DNA of 64,000 bases from Gammaproteobacteria bacterium (GCA_016705365.1 JADIYI010000008.1:1240001-1304000); one strand, 5' to 3'. Counted from the first letter of the stretch, positions 15,804 to 25,902 are shown. Made by a program: numbers and translations. The notes: generated from the letters alone by a model not told the origin.

Positions 15804-17444
15804 TCAGCTTCTTGGCGCGGCGCACTTCCTCTTCGTAGAGCGGTGTGGCGCTACCGTGGATGCAGGATTGAGCACACGCTCGGTCATTTCCAGCACGCGG
15901 TCAACGGCCTCCACGGCCTCCATCTTGGCCCAGCCATCGTCATTCAGCACCTTGCGAAGTGCGTTGCGCTTCGACTTGAGAATGCCCCTTTCTTGTGGCG
16001 ACAAGTTGGCGTTGCCATCAAGATCACTGTCATCGGCAGACAGCAATAGAGCGCGATGCTCTTCGGGAATGCCCTTGAGAGCCCGAGCATAAAGGGCAAC
16101 AGGCACGCTCTCCAGTAGCCTTTTCCGCGCCTTGCGCAAATTCTCAGTCAACGAGACGAACTCTCCTGGCGGAAGAGATTTTCCGTCAGCCCATTCACGA
16201 GCGTGCTTGGCAATATCCTCCGCCGCCTTGCGCAGGAACATCGCTGCCTCTTCAATGTCATGGCCATTGAGGTAGTCCTCGGCCTTTTCAATATCGCGCT
16301 TATCGTTTTCAGCTTTGACATTCTGTGCGGCGTTGCCCTGCAAGCGCACGAATTGCCACTCGGCATGACCGCTTCCGATGCGGCGGCGAAACTCGCGGAA
16401 GAACCCAAGTTCGTGGGTCAGGATGATTTTCTGATAGTTGGCGAAGGTGTCGGATAGCAGGATGTCCACCACCTTCATGCGGTTGCTCATGTCCAGGCTG
16501 ACCAGTAGGTCATCAAGAACCAAGAGCTTGAGGTCGGATTCGTGCAGATTGACGAGTGACGCGGCAAAACGGACGGACAGTGCCAATTGAGTTAGCTTTG
16601 CCTCGTTCAAGAAGCTTTGAGGTCGCTTGATTTCTTCATCATCAATCTGGATGCCGAAGGATATTACTGGCTTCGTAAATATGAACGTGCTTTGGGTTGA
16701 GCCAATTGATCGCGGTGTTGTTGTCACTGCGATTTTTAAATTCACTTTTGCAGGGTCATCAGCAGCAAAGTGTTCGTCGTAGAACTGTTGGGCCTTCGTA
16801 CTGATTGAATCCACTATCCCAGGAAGAACAGCCGCAAAAGCGTCCGTTTTTCGCCTGAACCGATCATAGGAGTTTGTCCCTGCAACACCACTTAATCCAC
16901 GAGGATTTGGTATTTCGAATCTTATGGCATCCCACATCTGCAATGGGCTTCCACCACTGGTCGAGGCACAGAATGGCAATATCTCCTTTTCAAACAGCGG
17001 CCACAAATCGAAGTCTTCCGAATTGCGGAAGTGAGAGAAGCCGAAGAAGAAACGATAGGTGATGAAGTCGCTGGCAAGATCGCCTTTCAAAATGATGGGT
17101 TGATTGTAGGTTCCATGATCGGCCTGACTAATGCGATAGATAGTGTCGTTGCGGGTCTCTGTATCCCGCAACGTCAATGCGATTTCCCCAGGCCTGGGAG
17201 CCGTTTCATTCTGCTCATGCAGATTAAGCAAGTGTTGTGGATTCTCAGGATCGAAATACTTGGCGATACTGCCGTTCGGCTTCTTTCCTGCACTCTGGAG
17301 AAAGGTGTAGAGCGCCCAATATAGCGAAGACTTGCCTGCACCATTGGCGCCGTACACCAAAAGGTGGCGCCCCTCCAGCTTGAGCGAGAACTCACGGAAG
17401 GCCTTGAAGTTGGTGATGGCGATGTCGTGCAGGCGCGCCTTCAT
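15804..17444 (-). CDS. AAA/RecF-like ATPase of the helicase-methylase-ATPase operon, C-terminus frameshifted
   Basis: A protein of 546 residues. The N-terminus (NFKAFREFSLKLEGRHLLV) and Walker A GANGAGKSS (about 34-42) are typical of SMC/RecF-type ATPases that clamp DNA. Walker B is LLVLDDLLVSLD (about 305-317), followed by the switch His in ILTHELGFF (about 340). After LNPAS (about residue 530) the frame leaves the family sequence. One base is missing near 15857, and the true C-terminus (PLYEEEVRRAKKLIDRLEQV) continues in another frame to a TGA at 15763. That would give about 560 residues. The loss of roughly 28 terminal residues may or may not matter. The start overlaps the methylase stop (ATGA). 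Confidence 0.82.
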   Translation of the reverse strand: MKARLHDIAITNFKAFREFSLKLEGRHLLVYGANGAGKSSLYWALYTFLQSAGKKPNGSIAKYFDPENPQHLLNLHEQNETAPRPGEIALTLRDTETRNDTIYRISQADHGTYNQPIILKGDLASDFITYRFFFGFSHFRNSEDFDLWPLFEKEILPFCASTSGGSPLQMWDAIRFEIPNPRGLSGVAGTNSYDRFRRKTDAFAAVLPGIVDSISTKAQQFYDEHFAADDPAKVNLKIAVTTTPRSIGSTQSTFIFTKPVISFGIQIDDEEIKRPQSFLNEAKLTQLALSVRFAASLVNLHESDLKLLVLDDLLVSLDMSNRMKVVDILLSDTFANYQKIILTHELGFFREFRRRIGSGHAEWQFVRLQGNAAQNVKAENDKRDIEKAEDYLNGHDIEEAAMFLRKAAEDIAKHAREWADGKSLPPGEFVSLTENLRKARKRLLESVPVALYARALKGIPEEHRALLLSADDSDLDGNANLSPQERGILKSKRNALRKVLNDDGWAKMEAVEAVDRVLEMTERVLNPASTVAPHRSTKRKCAAPRS

Positions 17445-20400
17445 ACCTTGCCCTCCTCCTTGATGACGGCGAGGAGATCGGGGCTGTCGGCGGATATGCG
17501 CAGCATTCGGTTTCGGATTTTCGATTCTGGTGCATTAAACGCTTTGTAAAGCTGGGTGATGAACTCGCGCTGCTGCGCTTCGGATGCATCGGATTTATAA
17601 GCGACAAGGTGCAATGCGATTTCGTCGATAAACAACAAGTCGTGCTCTGCCATGTGATCGCGGAAATAGCATTCCATCACACAGGCATCGATGAGGTCTT
17701 CAAAGAAGCCCGCAGCAGCCAGATCACCAAACCCATGTGCCGCTTGGGTCAACGCAACCAAGGTCGCAATGCTTTTCTGGACTTCTACCGCCGGCTTGAC
17801 GACGGGAATCTGCTGAATCGGTGCCGCATCCACCTGAAAATTAAGACCCTGCATGTTTCCACGAAATCTAAGCCAGTAGTGAATCACTGACGAGTTCAGG
17901 ACGGCGGACAAGTAGCGCGTGTCGATGCGCGATGTCTTGATGACATTCATCGAGAGCATTACGTAAGCTGGATCGCGCGTGAAATAGAACGTCGGTGACA
18001 CGCATTTTCTCGGGGAAAGAATCTTGTTGCCTTCGCGAAAGAACGCTTCGTCACGTGGCCAGTGAAGGTTGAAATAGGCAATCTGGCCGGTCTGATTCTC
18101 GCGGCGTTCTTCCATGATCTCCCGAAACCGGGAAAGGTGCTTGATGATGGATGGAGCTTCATTTGGCGAAAGGAGCCCCTTTTTCGTATAAAGGATGCTC
18201 AAGTCTGTGGGGCTGCGGTGGTACTTTCTGATGTGAACAGGCTCATATAGCGGCTTCAGAAATCGGCGATCTTCCCCGCGAATAACTTTCGACTCTTCTT
18301 TGTCCAGGACAAAGACACCATTGCCGACGTTAATTCCGCGCTGTTCCGCCTTTTTCTCGCCAAGAGTTTTTATGTTCCTAGAGTTCATCCGGTCTGGATT
18401 TGGAACGATGCCCTGGGCTATTTCCGACTTTTCGATGTAGAAGTTCCCTCGCTGCTGGATTGCGTCGAGAATCAAATTCTTGTCGCTGGAATTGAACAGC
18501 AATGTCTTACCGGCCATCGCTACGCGATCTACTTCGACCATATAGGTCTGGAGATTGGCATCTTGATTTGGCACCCCAGAGGACAGTTTGTAAATGTCCT
18601 GGCGTGAAAAGTAGGATGGAGCCTTGGAAATTTCGGCCTTGTAGCGCTGTGGGCTCTGCTGCTTAATCAGCAGCATGACCATCGTCTGGATGGCCGCCGA
18701 CTCGAATATCATGAAATCCTGGAAGTCGATCAGCTCGACGAGCAAGGCCTCCGCCAATATCTTGTCCCGCAATTTGGATGCACCAGCATTCGTCACCCAA
18801 TTGTTCGTGGCAATGAATGACAGAATTCCTTTCGGCTTCAAAATATCCAAGCCTACATCTACGAAAAGATACCAGACGTCCATCTTTCCCTGATAACAGG
18901 GAAGGTTGCGAAGGCCGTCGAATCGCTTTTTGTCGTCGTTTTCTTTGAAATACGGCGGATTGCCGATGACGATATCGAATCCGCCGACCAGTGAATGCCC
19001 GAACATCCAATACGGATCGAAGAAATCGGCTGTAGCCTGCGGGTCGAAGGGGTTCCATTCAGCAATATGCTGCGCCTTCTTGGATGAGCCGAGACTCTGG
19101 GCAAGTTCTCTCCCAAGCTCTTCTCGAAGAGTTTCGATCTTCTTCTGGAGGGCGAGCTTCTGGTCGCGCCTTTGCACACCGAAGTGGCCGTGGTAGAGGC
19201 TTTCGATTTCAGCTTCGATCTGGTGAACTCGCGCAGAAAGCAGTGTCATCTGAGCCATGTCGGGCAGGCCAAGGGGAGTATTGGCAGCAACGAACTTTGT
19301 TTCCAGGTTCGGCAGCGGACGGATGCCGTGGTTCTCCCGCTTGTTGCGGTTGGTGCGCTGATCGCAGATAAGGGAGATGAAAAGCGCAGCTTGGAAATCT
19401 GGATGGCAATGGGCTGGATGTCCACGCCATAAAGGCAGTTCTCAATCAGGTAAAGCTTTCGCCCGTAATCATCCTCGTTGTCGGCAAAGTCGCGCTCGAT
19501 GGCGGCGATGGCGGCATCACGCGCGGAAATATCAGGAATCTTCGCGGCGGCATCAATCTGGAGTTGCTTCCAGCGCGCGTTGTCGGGGTCGAGCTTGTGG
19601 ATGATGTAAACCAGCTTGTGCAGCATGCCCATTGGGAACGCGCCTGAGCCGCAAGCAGGGTCAAGAATCTTGCAGATGTGGATGGCATCCAGCAGCGTGG
19701 CGGCCTCTTTCTCGTTGAAGGGGTGCGCCCGCTCGGTGTAGGCGAAGAGGATGTCGAGACCGGCTTTCGCGTCCTGCTCGCTCATACCCGCCTTCGCAAG
19801 CGCGCCGGTGAGGTGCGCTTTGAGCGATTCGTCCACCATGTATTCAACGATGGGGCGCGGGGTATAGAAGGAGCCTGTCTGCTTGCGGGCGGTGGTCTTG
19901 GTTTCCTCGTTGTAACTGGCCAGCAGGTTCTCGAACACCTTGCCCAACAGTTCCGGGTCAAGCGCGATTTCCTGATCGACCGGCGTGTTTTCGACGATGG
20001 TGAACTTGTAGGCGTTCAGGATGTGCAGCAAGCCACGCACCTTCTCCCGCTTGCGCTTGGTGTCGCCGTATGCCCCGGACAGATCTTCTTCGTGCTCGCT
20101 ACCGAAGAAAAGATGATTGGGGATGGCGGGGCGCTTTTTCTTGTTGCGTGAGAAACCATCTAGGTAGAGCTTTTTGCCCGTGCCGTCCTCGATGCGATCA
20201 AGGCACTCGAACAAGCCGCCGTTCAGAAAAGGCACGTCAGCAAAGTGTTCCAGCGCAGTGGCGGGGTCGCGGAAGTGGTCTTCGTAGCGGTAAAGCGTGT
20301 CCACGCCGTAGGTACTGCGGTTCTTCTGGAAGCCCTCGTCAGTGGCAAAAGCGCGGAATGGTTGTCCATTTTTATCCTTGCCCATACGCTGGTTGAGCGT

Positions 20401-21336
20401 GGCGAAGAACAAGTTTTGCAGGATGGCCTCGTTGTAGGTGGAGGCGTTGGGCGACAGGTCTTTCAGGATTTTCTTCAGGTCGGCCTCGGCAAAGAGCTTG
20501 TCGGGAACCAGCCCTTTCTCTTTCAGGAACCAGCAGAAGATGAGGCGCGTAAGCAGGCGGATCAGGCCGGTGGCGCGGCGCTTTTCGTCGTCCTTTTCGA
20601 TGTCGGCCGGGAAATCGACTTGTGGCAGCGCCCAGAAATACCAGTTGGCGAGTTCGCGGTAGAAACGCTTGTTGAGTAGTTCGACATTGAAGACTTCTTC
20701 CCAGGCGGCATGAAGCTGGTCGAAGTTCTGGATGACACGGCGCCCCTCGGTCAGCTCGGCTAGCGAGAACGATGCCAGGATGTCCAGATGGCCGGGGTGC
20801 GGTTCGTCGATGGCGATGTTCTGGATCAGCGTGACCTTGCCCAGCACGTCCTTGTTGTCATCGCGCTTGTTTAGACGACGATTGATGACGGCAATGGAGA
20901 GCCGTCCGCCGATCTTGAACAGCACCATCACCGGCATGGGGAAGATGCGGTTGATCTGGCGGGCGATACCAGCGAGCTTGCCGCGTGCGTAGTCGCCATC
21001 CGCCAGTTCGATGGCGATGAAGACGTAGGACTGAAGCAGGGAGGTCTTGACGGCTTCATCCTTGAACAGCGCGGTGCTGCGGGAAAGCTCTTCGTCTGTA
21101 AGCTGGAACAACAGTTCAGCAGACTGCCAGCTTGCGATCAGTGCTGCCGGGTGTTCCAGCTTGGATTCTGAATCGAACTGCGCACGGAACTCGGCTACCG
21201 AAGGCGTTTCAACGGTACGGTCGGATGCGTAGCCCAAAGTGGAAAACAGCGACAGCGCAGCTTGACGCAAGGGCTGGCTGGAAAATTTTTGGATGTGCTG
21301 GCTGATTGCCTGCTTCATTTGGATGCTATTGCTCAT
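17441..21336 (-). pseudogene. Eco57I-type DNA methylase (helicase-methylase-ATPase operon), split by one-base frameshift
   Basis: Two reading frames, 19246-21336 (N-terminal part) and 17441-19258 (C-terminal part), belong to one ~1298-residue adenine methylase. The N-terminal part ends with SAM motif I DPACGSGAFPMG (about 560) and SKLRF. The missing link FISLICDQRTNRN is encoded in the next frame and leads straight into the second part. The second part carries the catalytic NPPY (IGNPPYF) and a TaqI_C-like recognition region. The break is an AAAA run at 19380-19383 (TTTT on the coding strand, where five T's would restore the frame). A -1 slip on that run would also rescue it. The gene overlaps the helicase stop by 11 nt and the ATPase start by 4. 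Confidence 0.85.
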
Positions 21337-24300
21337 GCTTGATCACCAGCCAAGTAATAAGGTCAAAGTCAGTTGTGGCCTTGATAGCGCTCTGGCTGCT
21401 CAACAGCTTGCCACCACGTCCCGAGAAGAGATTGCCTGCGTTTTTGCGTCCGAACTGCGCGGCAATGGCGGCAACCGCCTTGTCGAGCAGGCCGCTGTAG
21501 CGGCTCATGTCCTGCCCGTGCGCTGTCTCTTCGTCGAACAGCTTGCACAACTTGGCGTGTGGTTCGGTCTGGCCCTGGCAGACCGCGCGGAAGATTTCCA
21601 GAATCTGCTTGGGCGCGGTGAAGTTGTAGCGCACCTCGCCATCGTCGCGGATATAAACGAGGAAGTATGGTTGCAGCGGGTTGACTGCCTCATTGCCGGC
21701 GGCGTCGATGCGCTGCTTCAGGCAATAGATGATGCCGGGCTTGATGGCGCTGTACTCGGCGTGCGGAGGCACTACGGCGTAAAGGCCGAAGGGAGCTTCT
21801 TCCAGCTTCTCTCGGTTGGCTTCGATGTAGGTAGCCAACTCGATTCGGAAGTCATCCAGAGTGAACTCGCCCAAAGCGACGGATTCGTTGAAGTCTTCCA
21901 GATCCAGCACTTCGTCCTTGAGCCGCAACAGTTGCTTGTCGCGGTAGCGCATATCCTGCTTGATGAGGTCTTCCAGGTCTTCGGTTTGCAGGATGTTGTC
22001 TTCCGCCGTGGCGGCAATATCGACCAGCGCCATGCGCGCCTCGACACGGTTCTTGAGATTGATGTACTTGTTCAAGTCCGGCGTGGGCCAGAAGTTGACG
22101 AGCTGGATGGCGTTGTTGGGGCTGCCGATGCGGTCGATACGACCAAAGCGCTGGATGATGCGCACCGGGTTCCAGTGAATGTCGTAGTTGATGAGGTAGT
22201 CGCAGTCTTGCAGGTTCTGACCTTCAGAGATGCAGTCGGTGGCGATGAGGAGGTCTATTTCGCCATCCTGCGACATGGACTTCATCTTGCCCCGTTGTTT
22301 GGCTCGTGGAGCGAAGTTGGTGAGGATGTGGGTGAAGTCGGCTTGGCCGAAGGTGCTGCGGTTGGGGCGTGCGCCGCCAGACACAAGGGCGATGTGAACG
22401 CCCAGCGTGTTGCGTGACCAGTCTTCCAATTCTTCGTACAGATAGGCAGCGGTATCGGCGAAGGCGCAGAACACAATGACCTTGCGGTTTTCCTCGCCTA
22501 GCGTGTTGGTGCTGGGGTGACGAACTTTGTGTTCGATGAGGCGCTTGAGTTCGGCGAGCTTGGCGTCGCGCGCGGCATCGACGGCCTGGGCGGCGTCGGC
22601 CAGCAGCGAAAGCTGTTGCTTGTCGGTGGCCAGGTCGGCCAGCCAGGAGGCCACGTCCATATGCTCCATGCGGTACTTGAGCTTGGTGCCAGCCTGGAAG
22701 GCCTGAGCCAGCTCTTCGTCTTCTTCGGCTGGTTCCACGAAGAAATCAGGCTGGATGTCCTCCGCCGTCTCAGCTTGATGTTGCAGGAACTGCTTGAGTC
22801 GCTCTTCCAAGTCTTCGATCTTACTGACGGTGCGCTCCATGGTGATGGCAAAGGCGCGCACAGAGCTTTCCAGGCGCTTGAGGAAGTTCACCTTCATCAT
22901 GCCGATCAGGAACTTCTCGCGGTTCTCCTGGCTGAAGTTCTTGACGCGATGGTCTTCGTACTGCGCCTTGAACGCTTCCAGCACGTACTTGGACGGCTTG
23001 AAGATGGAAAGCTGGTAGTTGTCGATCTCGTCGTTCAGCTTGTCATAGGAAAGGAAGCGGCCCTTGAGATCGATCTCGGAGAATACGGACTCCGGCTTCC
23101 TGCGCTTCGGAAATTGCCCGATCTGTGCCATCGAGGCTTTGTAATACTTCTGGATGTGCTTGCGCGAACGGGCGATGGTGAGTTCGTCCAGCAGGGTGAA
23201 GAACCCGGTGGAGAGCCTTTCCATCAGATCACGGGCATCCCGCTCGCCAGAGCGCCTGGCCCACTCCATGAAGGTCTTTTGGGCGACGGTGAGCGTGTCC
23301 TTGATGCTGTTGATGCCGAAGCTCTGCGAAAAGGCGGTATCCCGCCCTTCGGTGACGAAGTAGATTTGGTTGCGCAGGTCTTTGAGGTCGTTGTTGACCG
23401 GGGTTGCGGACAGCAGCAACACCTTGGTCTTGACCCCGGATTTGATGATGTCATCCATCAGCCGCTCATAGCGGCTCTTCTTGATGAGATTGCCCTCTTC
23501 GTCGCGCTTGCCCTTGGTGTTGTTGCGGAAGTTGTGCGATTCGTCGATGACGATCAGATCGAAGTTGCCCCAGTTGAGCGTTGCCAGGTCGATGCCATCT
23601 ACGCGGCCGCTGTCACGTGACAGGTCGGTGTGCGAGAGCACGGTGTAGGCAAAGCGATCCTTGAGGAAGGGGTTGAGTTCGCTGTTGTTCTGGGCGAGAT
23701 AGACGGTCCAGTTGTCGCGCAGCTTCTTGGGGCATAGCACGAGCACGCGGTCGTTGCGCAGCTCGTAGTATTTGATGACCGCCAATGCCGAATAGGTTTT
23801 ACCCAGGCCCACGCTGTCGGCCAGGATGCAGCCGTTATGCTGGTTGATCTTATGGATGGCGCCTTTGACACCGTCCTTCTGGAAGTCGAACAATGCCTTC
23901 CAGACCTCTGTGTCGATGATGGCGGTTTGGTCGAACAATGCGGCGTCGGCTTCCTGCCCGGACAGGAAGCGCTCAAAGACGTGGTAGAGCGTCTTGAAAT
24001 AGACGAACTCCGGAGCATGATCAACATAAAGCTGCTCCAGGTAGCACAGAACATCGGCCTTGACGTCGGCAACCAGTTTTTCGTCGCTCCAGATTTCATC
24101 GAACCATTGTTTGAGGTCGGCCCTGTCGCGGTCGCCATCGACAATGAGGTTCAGTTCGATGTTGGGCGTGTCGGACAAGCCGAGGCCGCGCCGGGTGAAG
24201 TTTGAGCTACCCAATAGCGCATGTTCACGTCGGCCATCGTCAATGTGATAGAGCTTGCCGTGCAGGAGGTTGGCCTGGCGGACTGAGCGGATATCGACCT

Positions 24301-24634
24301 TGTCGCGCAACCATGCAGCGCAGCGACGAGCAACTTCCTTCTGTTGCAGGCGGTTGGCCAACTCCATGCCTTCGTCTTCGATCTTGAAAGCTTTCTTGTC
24401 GGTCTTGTCCGGGTCGAGCGAAGCGATGAAGCTGGGTTCGCCGAACAGGAAGTTCAGATGATCGATCTGGTCAAGCTGACTGGACAGCGCATCGTAGGCG
24501 TAGATGGTGAAGTAGGCAGACACCACGGAAAGTTGACTGCCCACGGCCATTTTCTCGGCCAGGAAGTCGGCGACCTTGCCGCGAGTATGGTTGTCGCGGA
24601 TGCCATGACTGATGATGTTTCTTTGAGTACTCAT
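21326..24634 (-). CDS. PLD-nuclease/SNF2 helicase fusion (helicase of an Hma-like defence operon)
   Basis: A protein of 1102 residues. The N-terminal phospholipase-D-type nuclease domain has LLHGKLYHI (HxK at about 125-127) and LLGSSNFT (about 139-146). It is followed by a two-lobe SNF2-like helicase with Walker A LADSVGLGKT (about 271-280), the DESH box (about 363) and motif VI RFGRIDRIG (about 828-836). Such fusions are found in DISARM-like and helicase-methylase-ATPase (Hma) defence sets. Here a methylase and an ATPase follow directly with overlapping ends, which fits Hma best. It probably unwinds or translocates along invading DNA and cuts it. The start overlaps the fic stop (ATGA). Confidence 0.88.
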   Translation of the reverse strand: MSTQRNIISHGIRDNHTRGKVADFLAEKMAVGSQLSVVSAYFTIYAYDALSSQLDQIDHLNFLFGEPSFIASLDPDKTDKKAFKIEDEGMELANRLQQKEVARRCAAWLRDKVDIRSVRQANLLHGKLYHIDDGRREHALLGSSNFTRRGLGLSDTPNIELNLIVDGDRDRADLKQWFDEIWSDEKLVADVKADVLCYLEQLYVDHAPEFVYFKTLYHVFERFLSGQEADAALFDQTAIIDTEVWKALFDFQKDGVKGAIHKINQHNGCILADSVGLGKTYSALAVIKYYELRNDRVLVLCPKKLRDNWTVYLAQNNSELNPFLKDRFAYTVLSHTDLSRDSGRVDGIDLATLNWGNFDLIVIDESHNFRNNTKGKRDEEGNLIKKSRYERLMDDIIKSGVKTKVLLLSATPVNNDLKDLRNQIYFVTEGRDTAFSQSFGINSIKDTLTVAQKTFMEWARRSGERDARDLMERLSTGFFTLLDELTIARSRKHIQKYYKASMAQIGQFPKRRKPESVFSEIDLKGRFLSYDKLNDEIDNYQLSIFKPSKYVLEAFKAQYEDHRVKNFSQENREKFLIGMMKVNFLKRLESSVRAFAITMERTVSKIEDLEERLKQFLQHQAETAEDIQPDFFVEPAEEDEELAQAFQAGTKLKYRMEHMDVASWLADLATDKQQLSLLADAAQAVDAARDAKLAELKRLIEHKVRHPSTNTLGEENRKVIVFCAFADTAAYLYEELEDWSRNTLGVHIALVSGGARPNRSTFGQADFTHILTNFAPRAKQRGKMKSMSQDGEIDLLIATDCISEGQNLQDCDYLINYDIHWNPVRIIQRFGRIDRIGSPNNAIQLVNFWPTPDLNKYINLKNRVEARMALVDIAATAEDNILQTEDLEDLIKQDMRYRDKQLLRLKDEVLDLEDFNESVALGEFTLDDFRIELATYIEANREKLEEAPFGLYAVVPPHAEYSAIKPGIIYCLKQRIDAAGNEAVNPLQPYFLVYIRDDGEVRYNFTAPKQILEIFRAVCQGQTEPHAKLCKLFDEETAHGQDMSRYSGLLDKAVAAIAAQFGRKNAGNLFSGRGGKLLSSQSAIKATTDFDLITWLVIKHEQ

Positions 24635-25692
24635 TTCTCACCCGATTGATCGGTGCGAAGCCATTTCGCCCCTCGCCCCTTGCCGGTCGATTCGATCAAT
24701 CCCTCTGATTTCATCGCCCGCAGCACTAGTCGAACCATGTCCCGGCTCACGCCCGGGCAGGCTTCTTCAATCTCGGAAATCGAGAATGGCAGGGTGCGCC
24801 CCAGAACTTCCGTCCGCACCCGGTCGCCTTTGCTGCCACGGCCACGCTCGATGGTGCCGACACGCTCCTCGAACTCGCGGTAGGCCCGCAGCAAGGCACC
24901 CCAGAAATAGTCGAGCCAGGGTTTGACGTCGTGCTGCCCCTGGTGCCATCCCCGCGAGCTGGCTTCCAGCGTTTCGTAATAGCCTTCCTTGGTTTCCTCG
25001 AAGATGCGTTCCAAACTGATGTAGCGACCCACTGCATAGTCGAAGTGGTAGAGCAGCAGCAAGGTCAGCAAGCGGGACATGCGACCGTTGCCATCCGGGA
25101 AGGGGTGGATGCACAGGAAGTCGAGCATCGCCAGCGGCACCAGCACCAGCGGATCGGCCAGATGCAGATCCAGTGCGGTGGCGTAGCGCCCGGTCAGATC
25201 GGCCATGGCCATGGGTGTGAGGTGCGCAGCAACTGGCTGGAAGCGCAACCGCGACGTGCCATCGGGATGGCGTTCGATGATGTCGTTGTTGGTAGCCTTC
25301 CAGCGCCCGCCCGCCTGCGGCATATAGCGGTACAGCAGGGTGTGCAGTTGCAGCACTACGCCTTCGCTGAAGGGCATGTGCGCGGCCGACTCGTGGATCA
25401 GCGCCAGGGCATCACGGTAGCCGGCGATCTCCTGTTCGGAACGGCTCTTTGGTGTTGCGTTGCGGATGACCAGAGACTTCAGTCGCGAGGGTGAGACAAC
25501 AACGCCTTCCAGGCGGTTGGATGACTCGGTGGATTCGACTACCGCGATCTGGCGCAGGCCCTTGAGGGCTTCGGGCGACTGCGCGGCGTAGAGTTGCTGC
25601 TTACCCTGGTACTCGCCCAGTGTGCGCAACGTGGCGGCCTGAGTGCCATCGAAGCGAAGCGCGGCAAGGTACTCGGGTGTGAGCGAGTGCAT
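24631..25692 (-). CDS. Fic family protein heading the helicase-methylase-ATPase operon
   Basis: A protein of 353 residues. The Fic motif is complete (HPFPDGNGRMSR, about 194-205), and an N-terminal inhibitory motif is seen in SSNRLEG (about 57-63). The C-terminal ~75 residues (LPFSISEIEEACPGVSRDMV, then LIESTGKGRGAKWLR) form a winged-helix domain. It is the first gene of a five-gene minus-strand operon and its stop overlaps the helicase start. A near-consensus promoter and seven operator-like repeats lie upstream. I infer that it senses or modifies a partner and autoregulates the operon; the alternative is a toxin-like AMPylase released on infection. Confidence 0.9.
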   Translation of the reverse strand: MHSLTPEYLAALRFDGTQAATLRTLGEYQGKQQLYAAQSPEALKGLRQIAVVESTESSNRLEGVVVSPSRLKSLVIRNATPKSRSEQEIAGYRDALALIHESAAHMPFSEGVVLQLHTLLYRYMPQAGGRWKATNNDIIERHPDGTSRLRFQPVAAHLTPMAMADLTGRYATALDLHLADPLVLVPLAMLDFLCIHPFPDGNGRMSRLLTLLLLYHFDYAVGRYISLERIFEETKEGYYETLEASSRGWHQGQHDVKPWLDYFWGALLRAYREFEERVGTIERGRGSKGDRVRTEVLGRTLPFSISEIEEACPGVSRDMVRLVLRAMKSEGLIESTGKGRGAKWLRTDQSGEK

Positions 25693-25716
25693 GGAAATGT
25701 AAGCCCAGGCTGTCTA

Positions 25717-25902
25717 AATGGGGTAATCATAGTCTTTAAATGGGGCATTGTCTCTAGAAATACCTCATTAAAAGTGTTTGATTACCCCATTTTCTGAACG
25801 TAGGCCCAGTCGCGAGGGGCTGGCATGGCCGACCAGGAAGGAAATGCCTAAAGAGGGCAATAATTTTACAATTACCCTATTTACTCCATTGTTTACCCCA
25901 TC
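25717..25902. promoter_or_regulatory. Seven-copy ATTACCCCATT operator array
   Basis: An 11-bp motif recurs at 25717-25727 and 25739-25749 (as AATGGGGTAAT and variant AATGGGGCATT), and in reverse at 25759-25769, 25781-25791, 25871-25881, 25880-25890 and 25892-25902 with 1-3 changes each. The first two copies and the next two are each 22 bp apart, and the last three about 9-12 bp apart. The outer pair of the first four forms a perfect 13-bp inverted repeat. One copy abuts the -10 box of the fic promoter and another sits inside its spacer. The 333-bp gap to the integrase (25693-26025) contains no convincing gene besides this. Confidence 0.7.
25726..25754 (-). promoter_or_regulatory. Promoter of the fic-helicase-methylase-ATPase operon
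   Basis: On the minus strand -35 GAGACA (25749-25754, 4 of 6) and -10 TATGAT (25726-25731, 5 of 6) are 17 nt apart. The predicted start is about 25-30 nt before the fic ATG. Operator copies overlap the spacer and abut the -10, which implies repression by a bound protein. Confidence 0.6.
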
